Assembly: GCA_002392705.1 (NCBI GenBank)
Contig: DGHP01000001.1
Location: 1-6,221 of the forward strand
Reading direction: 5' to 3'
From: Lachnospiraceae bacterium UBA3845
GTDB lineage: Bacteria > Bacillota > Clostridia > Lachnospirales > Lachnospiraceae
Length of the DNA: 6,221 nt
Under the pieces are notes generated by a model. The model was given only the letters and a program-made list of their open reading frames with translations, made no database searches and was not told the origin of the DNA. Position 1 is the first letter of the stretch. Every line of letters begins with the position of its first letter. A program made the position numbers and the translations under genes. Positions 1 through 5,958 of this stretch are shown one piece after another.

Positions 1-278
1 GTCAGGATCTCAAAGGCTTCTTCCCCATATTCCGGAATCTCGATACGGACAGGCGCCTTAAGCCTCTGCAGGCAGGCCAGTCTCCAGCCCTGGTCCAGCT
101 CCTCTCCGGAAAAAATCTCTTTTTCTCTTGCCGAGGGAATCGACGGAGCAGATGCAGCGGCGATCCGGATGCGGCATTTCCCGCAGCTTCCGTTCCCGGC
201 GCACAGAGCGGGAATCTGTATATTCTTTTTTCGTATGTACTGCAGGAGATTTTCTCCCGCCGGACAGACCAGCTGCAT
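1..278 (-). CDS. N-terminal part of a [2Fe-2S] ferredoxin-ASKHA protein (RACo/DUF4445-like corrinoid activator), cut by window edge
   Basis: The first 92 residues are visible; the gene runs off the left edge. The start is the ATG at 278-276, one base after the TGA of the upstream gene, with GGAG at 289-286 as a well-spaced ribosome binding site inside that gene's last codons. The fragment is a plant/adrenodoxin-type [2Fe-2S] domain: CAGNGSCGKC gives Cys26, Cys32 and Cys35 (C-x5-C-x2-C), and the fourth ligand is Cys69 in WRLACLQ. It ends with the IEIPE segment and FEIL, as in RACo-type proteins, where this domain is followed by a linker and a large actin-like ATPase (ASKHA) domain. Known members use the cluster and ATP to reduce inactive Co(II) corrinoid proteins to Co(I) for methyltransferases in the cytoplasm. 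The ASKHA part is not in view, so a simple ferredoxin or another ferredoxin fusion remains possible. The [2Fe-2S] call is secure; the RACo assignment is likely. Confidence 0.8.
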   Translation of the reverse strand, partial: MQLVCPAGENLLQYIRKKNIQIPALCAGNGSCGKCRIRIAAASAPSIPSAREKEIFSGEELDQGWRLACLQRLKAPVRIEIPEYGEEAFEIL

Positions 279-279
279 C

Positions 280-1905
280 TCAGTTCTCCATATAGAACTT
301 TTCCGAAGTGCCGTCCTCGAAAGTCAGCTCCAGATAATGTCCGTCCGGATCGCTGCCGAAGACCGCGGACCGGACTTTTCTGTCCGAGATGACCTGCTCC
401 TGCGCGCCGTCCCTGCCGGAAAGCTCCGTGCCGGATACAAGCCTGCGGTATTTGCGGAATACTTCATTCTGGGTATCGCCGGTGACGACCTGCGAATAGT
501 TCTGCATATTTACCATGGCGTAGTTTTTGACAATCCGGTTATTATCGGTCATCACCATGATATAGGCCGGCGCTCCGTCCACATTTATGATACTCGGGAA
601 GGAAGCCAGATAGCCGTACTGCTGAAGTTCTCCGTCGGCGGCCGCCATGGCCGAGCTTTCGTCCGCACCTGCCAGTGTCATATACCTGACCCTGCCGGTC
701 CTGCCGTTCACCATCAGCATTCCGATATCCGAATGATCGGCGCTGGTTGCGGATGTGACGCCGGTGTAGATCCATATATCCTTCTCGTCCGCCACATAGC
801 CGAAATCGGAAACGCTGTAGCTTTCGCCGTCTTCATCCTCAAATTCACATTTTGTGGAAATCCTGCATCCTTTTTTACCGAAAACAGAATTCCAGAATCC
901 GCCGCTCAGCATGCCGTAATTGTCAAATTTCTCACAGACATAATCTCCGTCAAATACAGTATCCACCCACTCGGGAACCTCCGGCAGTGCGTATCGCTGC
1001 GACTGTCCGGTGATGGCGTCAGTGAGAATGACTCCGATATTTTCCGGGTTCAGCAGGAACAGGCGGTGCCTGCGGATCTGCGTGATCCACCAGGGATTGC
1101 CGTCCTCATCGATTTCAAAATAGGTTTCCCCGAAAAGAAGCGTCGGGTACTGTTTCCGCAGATGCCTGCTGATATCCTGTGAAAAATAAGCCCCGGGCGT
1201 GTAGCGGATTCCGTTCTGCGTCCGTACAAGCTCCGCGGTTCCGGCGATCGGATCCACAATCAGATACCCCGGTGTGCCCGTGCCTCTGTTGTTCATATAT
1301 TTGAACAGTCCATCGTAATCCACGGCAGCTGTTTTCTTTACCCTGCCCTTATAGGTGATCTGCGTATATTCGCCGTCCACGAACTGGCTGACCACATCTT
1401 CCAGGGAGCCGAGTTTTCTGGAACCGATCCGAGATGCCGTGGCTGTATCGATCAGCGCGATATCACTGACGGAATCCACCTGCGGCCTTGCCTCCTCAAA
1501 TGTCGTCGTCTCGATCTCGCCGATAGCCGACGCGTAATTGCCGGCGTGAAAAACAGGCGAACAGAAAAGAAGCGCAAGCCCCAGAAGAAGCATTCCGCCC
1601 ACGCCGAACAGGAAAGCCGTACTGATCCATCTCGCGGAACGGTATGGTACTCCTTTTCCGCTCCCCCGTCCTGACTTCCTGATCTGGCCAAAGCCGATCA
1701 CCTTCTCCGTCCCGGCTTTTCCTCCCGGAATATCCCCCGCGCCTCTCCCGCCGGGAATCGCCGGAATCATCAGCAGCAGAGTCCCGAATACCAGAAACAT
1801 CCCCCAGAAAGGAACTGAGGTCAGATTCAGCGGAACCAGAAGCACATACTCCGCGGCAAGAAGCAGAAGCAGCCACAAGGCCAGCGCAGTTCCTCTCATC
1901 TTCAT
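280..1905 (-). CDS. Conserved hypothetical membrane protein with three N-terminal TM segments and large PepSY-like ectodomain
   Basis: A complete 541-residue protein. Its start ATG (1905-1903) is preceded by GGGGGTGAT (1917-1909), nearly the full anti-SD complement with about 7 bases of spacing. Hydrophobic segments lie near residues 6-26, 31-50 and 94-115. The loop at 51-92 is rich in Gly, Arg and Lys, so by the positive-inside rule it is cytoplasmic, and residues from about 116 onward should lie outside the membrane. That 425-residue region has repeated strand-turn units such as YLIVDPIAGTAELV (214-227), VILTDAITGQSQRY (292-305) and MLMVNGRTGRVRYM (396-409). These resemble PepSY-type 'value-D-x-x-T-G' hairpins. 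Conserved-looking blocks FEIDEDGNPWWI (263-274) and FPSIINVDGAPAYIM (436-450) also occur. Cys324, Cys347 and Cys353 could form disulfides. I do not recognise a characterised family; it looks like a Bacillota protein usually annotated as hypothetical. It is followed after one base by the ferredoxin gene, which suggests translational coupling. Confidence 0.85.
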   Translation of the reverse strand: MKMRGTALALWLLLLLAAEYVLLVPLNLTSVPFWGMFLVFGTLLLMIPAIPGGRGAGDIPGGKAGTEKVIGFGQIRKSGRGSGKGVPYRSARWISTAFLFGVGGMLLLGLALLFCSPVFHAGNYASAIGEIETTTFEEARPQVDSVSDIALIDTATASRIGSRKLGSLEDVVSQFVDGEYTQITYKGRVKKTAAVDYDGLFKYMNNRGTGTPGYLIVDPIAGTAELVRTQNGIRYTPGAYFSQDISRHLRKQYPTLLFGETYFEIDEDGNPWWITQIRRHRLFLLNPENIGVILTDAITGQSQRYALPEVPEWVDTVFDGDYVCEKFDNYGMLSGGFWNSVFGKKGCRISTKCEFEDEDGESYSVSDFGYVADEKDIWIYTGVTSATSADHSDIGMLMVNGRTGRVRYMTLAGADESSAMAAADGELQQYGYLASFPSIINVDGAPAYIMVMTDNNRIVKNYAMVNMQNYSQVVTGDTQNEVFRKYRRLVSGTELSGRDGAQEQVISDRKVRSAVFGSDPDGHYLELTFEDGTSEKFYMEN

Positions 1906-1943
1906 ACAATCACCCCCATATCATCAGACAGTTCTCCGCTCTC

Positions 1944-2020
1944 TCAGATGATTATCCCGTGCAGCCATCTGATCTTTTCTTCGATTCACAGCCCTCTCTC
2001 ACAGCCTTCTGCCAGAGAGG
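1944..2020 (-). other. Two tandem stem-loops in the leader of the 541-residue membrane protein gene
   Basis: The non-coding stretch upstream of the membrane-protein gene contains two perfect 7-bp inverted repeats. One is TCAGATG/CATCTGA (1944-1950 with 1966-1972, 15-base loop). The other is CCTCTCT/AGAGAGG (1993-1999 with 2014-2020, 14-base loop). If transcription starts near 2045 on the minus strand, both would be in the leader RNA, ending some 40 bases before the start codon. Neither is followed by a T-run, so they are not simple terminators. I see no match to a known riboswitch. The repeats are directly visible; a regulatory role is inference. Confidence 0.3.
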
Positions 2021-2050
2021 CCGCGGGATGCAGCTGATCTTCTGCAGTTT

Positions 2051-2079
2051 ACCATACTGTGCAGGATCTGAACAGCCAA
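2051..2079 (-). promoter_or_regulatory. Weak candidate sigma-A promoter for the membrane protein-ferredoxin unit
   Basis: Reading the minus strand, TTGGCT (2079-2074) and TATGGT (2056-2051) are separated by 17 bases, and each matches the consensus at four of six positions. It lies after the ptsI terminator and about 150 bases before the membrane-protein start codon, which is where a promoter for that unit is expected. An overlapping TGG-TAAACT extended -10 (around 2053-2045) is an alternative without a good -35. Support is weak for either. Confidence 0.3.
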
Positions 2080-2113
2080 AAGTCCTGAACATGCCCTGCA
2101 GATATGGCCGCAG

Positions 2114-2168
2114 AATAAAGAAAGGCTCCCGCCTGTGTGGATTGATATCATCCGCAGAGGCAGGAGCC
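2114..2168 (-). terminator. Rho-independent terminator of ptsI, probably usable in both directions
   Basis: Bases 2124-2168 fold as one long coaxial hairpin. GGCTCC (2124-2129) pairs with GGAGCC (2163-2168), GCCT pairs with AGGC, and TG(T)GGAT pairs with ATCC(G)CA, with two mismatches, one G-T pair and a 7-base loop (2143-2149). On the minus strand, the direction of ptsI, the stem is followed by TTTCTTTATTCT (2123-2112), about 80 bases past the ptsI stop. On the plus strand it is followed by GTCTTTTTATTT, an even better T-run, so it could also block readthrough from the other side. Confidence 0.85.
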
Positions 2169-2251
2169 GTCTTTTTATTTGTTATTCACGGCCCTCCACA
2201 CATCAGGCCGCACGCATATTCCGCCTGGCAGCTCTGCGTCCCTGCCGCCTG

Positions 2252-3934
2252 TTACTCAAGCGGAACTTCATCACTCAGGAGCTGGTTCAGCACATTCTGG
2301 CGCACCGCGGATACATTCGTATCACGGATCTTCTGCCTGAGCGGAAGTACGGAACGCGGCGAAACGGACAGTTCATCGATTCCGATGGACAGGAAGGTCT
2401 CTGTCAGTTCAAGATCCGCGCCGAGTTCTCCGCAGATGCCGACCCAGATTCCGTTCTTATGGGCATTGTCGCATACCATCTTCAGAAGGCGCAGCACCGC
2501 CGGATGATGCGGATTGAAGAATCTGCCCAGATCATTGTTCTGACGGTCGCAGGCCAGCGTATACTGGGTCAGGTCGTTGGTGCCGCAGGAGAAGAAGTCA
2601 ACCAGTTTAGCCAGACGGTCGCTCATAACCGCGGCCGCGGGCGTCTCGATCATGATACCGATCTGCACATCATCGCTGTAGGGTCTGCCTTCCGCATCCA
2701 GCTCTTTCTTGACCAGTTCGCACATCTTGCGCGCCTCCTTGACTTCCCATACAGAAGTCACCATCGGGAACATGATGCAGAGCTTGCCGTATGCGGAAGC
2801 CCTGAACAGTGCGCGGAGCTGTGTCTTGAAGATCTCCGGTCTGTTTAAGCAGATACGCAGTGCGCGGTTGCCCAGTGCAGGGTTCTCTTCTCTGGGAAGC
2901 TGGAAATAATCGATCTGCTTATCCGCGCCGATATCCAGCGTACGGATGACAACTTCCTTACCGCCCATATCGGACAGAACCTTCTTATAAGCTTCAAACT
3001 GATATTCCTCGTCCGGATAATCATCACAGTTCAGATACAGGAACTCCGAACGGAAAAGTCCGATTCCGCCTCCGTCATTGTCCAGGACTGCATGTACATC
3101 TTCCGGATTGCCGATGTTGCAGAATACACGGATTCCCTGTCCGTCCTTCGTGACATTCTCTTTTCCCTTCAGCTGTTCCAGAAGCTTCTGTCTCTTCTTC
3201 TGCTCCTCAAGTTTGGTGAGCATATAAAGCCTGGTCTGTTCATCGGGATCAACCACTACATTTCCGTTGCTGCCGTCGATCACCACTTCCCTGCCCTCGA
3301 ACTCGGGCTTCATCTGCCCGGCTACACCGACAATCGCCGGGATGCCCATCGTACGGGCAAGAATCGCGGTATGGCTGGAGCCGCTGCCGCCCTCGGTAAC
3401 GAAACCGAGGATTTTTGACTTGTCGAGCTGTACGGTCTCGCTGGGAGCCAGATCGTCAGCAGCCAGAATAACCGGAACATCGGAATTAATCCCGCCCTGG
3501 ACCACGCCGGTCAGAATATTGATGATACGGCCGGAAACATCCTTTACGTCGGCTGCGCGGGCCTGCATATAAGTATCTTCCATCTGCGCGAACATATCCG
3601 CGAACTGAGCAGCGATATCCGTCACGGCTGCTTCCGCGTTCAGCTTTTCTTCTTTGATCAGATTCTCAATGCCCTCTTCATAATCCAGATCTTCCGCCAT
3701 CATCTGATGGGTCTCAAACAGGAGCGCAGCCTCATCTCCGGCTTCCGCCCTGGCCTTCTCCGCAAGTTCTCCGAGCTGCTCGATGGCTCTGGCCTGCGCT
3801 GCTTTAAAGCGGTCCCATTCCTCCGCCGCATTCTCAGTAATGAAACGGCGGATCGTATTCTCTGCCCGGTGATAATAATAAAGAGGTCCGATCGCAACTC
3901 CTGATGACACTCCCTTGCCCTGGATTGAAATCAT
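2252..3934 (-). CDS. ptsI: Phosphoenolpyruvate-protein phosphotransferase (PTS enzyme I)
   Basis: A complete 560-residue cytoplasmic enzyme, close to the usual 570-575. It takes phosphate from PEP onto a histidine and passes it to HPr, energising all PTS sugar uptake. Domains in order: N-terminal HPr-binding/enzyme I domain (about 5-126), swivelling phosphohistidine domain (about 150-225), and PEP-binding TIM barrel (about 252-540). Visible landmarks are the active-site His188 in SSHTAILARTMGIPAIVG; GLFRSEFLY (292-300) and RTLDIGADK (331-339) of the PEP site; MFPMV (388-392); GTNDLTQY (451-458); and the catalytic Cys500 in GICGELGAD, equivalent to E. coli Cys502. The start ATG (3934-3932) has AGGAG (3948-3944) ahead of it. 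The sequence before His188 reads GSGSSH where many enzymes have GGRTSH. No ptsH lies next to it; the upstream gene is a divergent exporter. It probably has its own promoter at 4144-4172 and its own terminator. PTS-nitrogen PtsP is less likely because there is no GAF domain. Confidence 0.97.
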   Translation of the reverse strand: MISIQGKGVSSGVAIGPLYYYHRAENTIRRFITENAAEEWDRFKAAQARAIEQLGELAEKARAEAGDEAALLFETHQMMAEDLDYEEGIENLIKEEKLNAEAAVTDIAAQFADMFAQMEDTYMQARAADVKDVSGRIINILTGVVQGGINSDVPVILAADDLAPSETVQLDKSKILGFVTEGGSGSSHTAILARTMGIPAIVGVAGQMKPEFEGREVVIDGSNGNVVVDPDEQTRLYMLTKLEEQKKRQKLLEQLKGKENVTKDGQGIRVFCNIGNPEDVHAVLDNDGGGIGLFRSEFLYLNCDDYPDEEYQFEAYKKVLSDMGGKEVVIRTLDIGADKQIDYFQLPREENPALGNRALRICLNRPEIFKTQLRALFRASAYGKLCIMFPMVTSVWEVKEARKMCELVKKELDAEGRPYSDDVQIGIMIETPAAAVMSDRLAKLVDFFSCGTNDLTQYTLACDRQNNDLGRFFNPHHPAVLRLLKMVCDNAHKNGIWVGICGELGADLELTETFLSIGIDELSVSPRSVLPLRQKIRDTNVSAVRQNVLNQLLSDEVPLE

Positions 3935-4137
3935 ATCAAATCTCTCCTTCCGTATGTTGTTTTATTTTGCGCCGAGTTCCATATCTTCAGAACTTCGCCG
4001 CTCAGAATCCCGTGATTTTGCCTGCGGATGCGAAACGTAACGAAATCAATGATTTCTGCGCTTCTCCAAGTTGTGGAAAGAGCGTAAAACCACGGCGCTG
4101 TCGCGGCAAAACAATCGTGTCAGCTGCGGCAGGTTTC
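3935..4137 (-). other. Long untranslated leader of ptsI with inverted repeats
   Basis: About 200 bases separate the predicted ptsI transcription start (near 4137) from its start codon. I see no convincing gene here on either strand. It contains a perfect dyad GAAATC-aat-GATTTC (4042-4056), flanked by GCG/CGC, and an imperfect hairpin around TCCA/TGGA (4066-4077). No T-run follows them. I could not match it to a known riboswitch or to the RAT antiterminator target of B. subtilis ptsGHI. The leader's extent depends on the promoter call. Confidence 0.35.
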
Positions 4138-4143
4138 TGGTTA

Positions 4144-4172
4144 AGTATACAATATTCGGAACACTCTGTAAA
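4144..4172 (-). promoter_or_regulatory. Sigma-A-type promoter of ptsI
   Basis: On the minus strand, TTTACA (4172-4167) and TATACT (4149-4144) are separated by exactly 17 bases; each box matches consensus at five of six positions. Transcription would begin near 4137 and read only into ptsI. This is one of the two best promoter matches in the window. No clear catabolite-responsive (cre) palindrome was found overlapping it. Confidence 0.7.
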
Positions 4173-4268
4173 TCTGCTTTTGTGAGTTTTAACAGGCCGT
4201 CTCGGATTCTTTCGTCATTCTGACCGGCAAATAGCGAAAAAACCGTTTATGCAGACCGCAGTTCCGGC

Positions 4269-4282
4269 ACTGTCTCCACAGT
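4269..4282. promoter_or_regulatory. Small dyad upstream of the MATE promoter, possible operator
   Basis: ACTGT-ctcc-ACAGT is a perfect 5-bp inverted repeat with a 4-base centre, ending about 22 bases before the -35 box of the MATE promoter. Its place in the divergent region would suit a regulator-binding site, but a 14-bp dyad of this size can occur by chance and I cannot assign a regulator. Confidence 0.2.
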
Positions 4283-4303
4283 TTCGCTTCCATGCGGAAA
4301 GTC

Positions 4304-4332
4304 TTGAAACACCGTTCTGAATTCATTATGAT
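4304..4332 (+). promoter_or_regulatory. Sigma-A-type promoter of the MATE exporter gene
   Basis: TTGAAA (4304-4309) and TATGAT (4327-4332) are separated by 17 bases, each matching consensus at five of six positions. Transcription would start near 4339, giving a leader of about 147 bases before the exporter's ATG. It faces away from the ptsI promoter; 131 bases lie between the two -35 boxes. Confidence 0.65.
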
Positions 4333-4335
4333 GAT

Positions 4336-4441
4336 GGGAGGGTCAGAAACAGCTTTTCCTCCCGCTATGACAGAGGTAAATCTTCATACTGTGCCGGAGG
4401 CGGCAGTATTCACCCTGCGGCAGCTGCAGAACACGCGCAGG
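4336..4441 (+). other. Hairpin-rich leader of the MATE exporter gene
   Basis: Three stems are visible in the leader. GGGAGG (4336-4341) pairs with CCTCCC (4358-4363) and overlaps the predicted transcription start, so it may act as DNA rather than RNA. TGCCG-gagg-CGGCA lies at about 4392-4405. CCTGCG (4414-4419) pairs with CGCAGG (4436-4441) around a loop that holds the palindrome GCAGCTGC. None has a following T-run and none matches a drug-exporter riboswitch I know (guanidine-I, yjdF). Function is unknown. Confidence 0.3.
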
Positions 4442-4485
4442 CATACGATGGTTCCCAGGCGCAGAAATCCATAAGAGGACATGAC

Positions 4486-5847
4486 ATGATCTCCATCAGC
4501 AGAAATTCCACTCACACAAGGGATATGACAGAAGGCTCCATCATAAAGCAGCTTCTTCTTTTTGCCGTTCCCCTGATGCTGGGCAACATTTTCCAGATGC
4601 TCTACAACACCGTCGATTCCATCGTGGTAGGAAACTTTGTCAGCAAGCAGGCGCTTGCCGCCGTAGGCTCCACAACGATGATCGTCAACATCATCGTCTT
4701 CTTTTTCAACGGCTTCTCGATCGGGGCAGGCGTCGTGATCAGCAGCTGTTTCGGCTCAAAAGATTCCAGGAAGCTTCACAGCGCGGTTGAAACCACCATG
4801 GCCGTAACCTTCCTTTTCTGTGTGCTGTTCACCATTCTCGGCGTCCTCTGGGTGAAACCCATGCTCTCGTTCATGCTGACTCCTGAAGACGTATTTGAGG
4901 ACGCCACTGTCTACCTGACGATCTATCTGGCCGGCATCTCGGGGCTGCTGATCTACAATATGGGAAGCGGAATCCTTCGGGCGGTCGGCAATACCACGCT
5001 GCCCCTCCTTTTCCTGATACTGACCAGCGTCCTGAATATCATACTGGATCTCCTTTTTGTCCTGGGCTTTCATATGGGAATCGCGGGCGTTGCCTGGGCC
5101 ACCATCCTTTCCCAGTTTGTATCCGCTTTTCTGACCCTTCTGCTTCTGACCTCAAGCCATGAGATCTACCGTCTTGTCTGGAAGGATCTCCACATAAACA
5201 GGGCAATCCTGAAGAGCATCTTCGCGGTGGGGCTTCCTGCGGGAATTCAGTCCGTTATCACCGCCTTTTCCAATACCTTCGTCCAGGCTTATATCAACTC
5301 CTTCGGGTCCAGCTGCATGGCCGGCTGGAGCTGCTACAACAAGCTGGACACCTTTATCATGCTGCCCATGTCCAGCATGGCCATGGCGTCCACCTCCTTT
5401 GTCAGCCAGAATATGGGCGCAAAAAAAGAGAGCCGGGCAAAACGCGGAACCTTTCTCTCCATTCTCCTGACTCTGCTGGTTACAGGCGGAATTGCCGCCG
5501 CTCTCTTTGTCTTCGCACCCGCCTCGATCGGCCTCTTTACGAAGGATCCTTCCGTCATCGAATTCGGCGTCCTTTTTATCCGGACGAACGTATTCTTCCT
5601 GCTGGCAAACTGTGTCAACCATGTTCTCGCGGGAGCGCTCAGGGGCAGCGGTGATTCGACAAGCCCCATGTTCATCATGATCCTCTCCTTTGTGGTCATC
5701 CGTCAGATATATCTGTTTTTTATCACCCGATTTGTGGCAAATACGCCCCGCCTGGTCGGATTCGGCTATCCGGTCGGCTGGGTCTGCTGCTGCGTGATTG
5801 AGCTTGCATATTATTATTTCCGCAATATCCGGAAAAGCAATGCCTGA
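4486..5847 (+). CDS. MATE-family multidrug/metabolite exporter
   Basis: A complete 453-residue inner-membrane protein of the MATE superfamily. These are antiporters that expel cationic drugs or metabolites using a Na+ or H+ gradient. About twelve hydrophobic segments are evident (near 20-41, 58-80, 103-123, 142-162, 170-192, 197-222, 245-268, 287-308, 322-345, 358-381, 393-414 and 427-446), in the family's two six-helix halves. Family landmarks are the N-terminal RDMTEGSI (12-19), PLMLGNIFQMLYNTVDSIVVG (29-49, typical of helix 1), GFSIGAGVVISSCFG (76-90), the repeat-half entry GLPAGIQS (249-256), SFVSQNMGAKK (304-314) and AGALRGSGDS (382-391). The ATG at 4486 has GAGGA (4475-4479) six bases upstream; an internal ATG at 4525 would cut off the conserved RDM and has poor spacing. 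The gene stands alone, divergent from ptsI and convergent with GH43. The substrate cannot be deduced. Confidence 0.95.
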   Translation: MISISRNSTHTRDMTEGSIIKQLLLFAVPLMLGNIFQMLYNTVDSIVVGNFVSKQALAAVGSTTMIVNIIVFFFNGFSIGAGVVISSCFGSKDSRKLHSAVETTMAVTFLFCVLFTILGVLWVKPMLSFMLTPEDVFEDATVYLTIYLAGISGLLIYNMGSGILRAVGNTTLPLLFLILTSVLNIILDLLFVLGFHMGIAGVAWATILSQFVSAFLTLLLLTSSHEIYRLVWKDLHINRAILKSIFAVGLPAGIQSVITAFSNTFVQAYINSFGSSCMAGWSCYNKLDTFIMLPMSSMAMASTSFVSQNMGAKKESRAKRGTFLSILLTLLVTGGIAAALFVFAPASIGLFTKDPSVIEFGVLFIRTNVFFLLANCVNHVLAGALRGSGDSTSPMFIMILSFVVIRQIYLFFITRFVANTPRLVGFGYPVGWVCCCVIELAYYYFRNIRKSNA

Positions 5848-5865
5848 AAATGCCGTGTCTCCTCC

Positions 5866-5897
5866 AAAAAGAATTGCTGTAAAAAAGAATTGCTGTA
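5866..5897 (+). repeat. Perfect 16-bp tandem duplication
   Basis: AAAAAGAATTGCTGTA occurs twice back to back (5866-5881 and 5882-5897), with a third partial start (AAAGAA) running into the terminator stem. It lies 18 bases after the MATE stop codon. It looks like replication slippage in an A-rich tract. On the minus strand it supplies T-rich sequence just after the terminator hairpin. Confidence 0.9.
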
Positions 5898-5900
5898 AAA

Positions 5901-5932
5901 GAAACCGCCGGAAGTCTGTTTCCGGCGGTTTC
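5901..5932. terminator. Shared terminator between convergent MATE and GH43 genes
   Basis: GAAACCGCCGGAA (5901-5913) and TTCCGGCGGTTTC (5920-5932) form a perfect 13-bp stem with a 6-base loop. Read on the minus strand, the stem runs into TTTCTTTTAC, a usable T-run for the GH43 gene, whose stop is about 27 bases before the stem. Read on the plus strand, the stem's own GGTTTC is followed by GGATTGTTCTG, so termination of the MATE transcript is plausible but less classical. Confidence 0.85.
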
Positions 5933-5958
5933 GGATTGTTCTGTAAAAACCAGGCTTT

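Noticed and set aside
169..1182. Long open frame on the plus strand (337 codons)
   Set aside because: It lies antisense to the well-supported membrane-protein gene, has no good ribosome site and no recognisable domain. GC-biased codon use on the opposite strand explains it.
1959..2848. Overlapping plus-strand open frames of 182 and 237 codons
   Set aside because: They run through the ptsI terminator and antisense to ptsI, with no ribosome site or recognisable protein pattern.
3904..4185. 93-codon plus-strand open frame across the ptsI start and leader
   Set aside because: It overlaps the 5' end of ptsI in antisense and spans the ptsI promoter; no ribosome site or domain was seen.
4140..4200. 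Catabolite-responsive (cre) site near the ptsI promoter, e.g. TGTGAGTTTTAACA at 4181-4194
   Set aside because: It lacks the central CG and the pseudopalindrome expected of a CcpA site.
4292..4474. 60-codon open frame ending 11 bases before the MATE start
   Set aside because: No ribosome site precedes its ATG at 4292 or the in-frame ATGs at 4334 and 4367, and the predicted transcript start (about 4339) falls after the first two. The composition resembles no known peptide. A 35-residue leader peptide from 4367 cannot be fully excluded.
4330..4485. Known efflux-linked riboswitch (guanidine-I or yjdF type)
   Set aside because: The conserved sequence blocks I would expect for these classes are not present by eye.
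4756..5622. Minus-strand open frames inside the MATE gene
   Set aside because: They are hydrophilic mirror frames of a membrane protein gene, with no supporting start signals.
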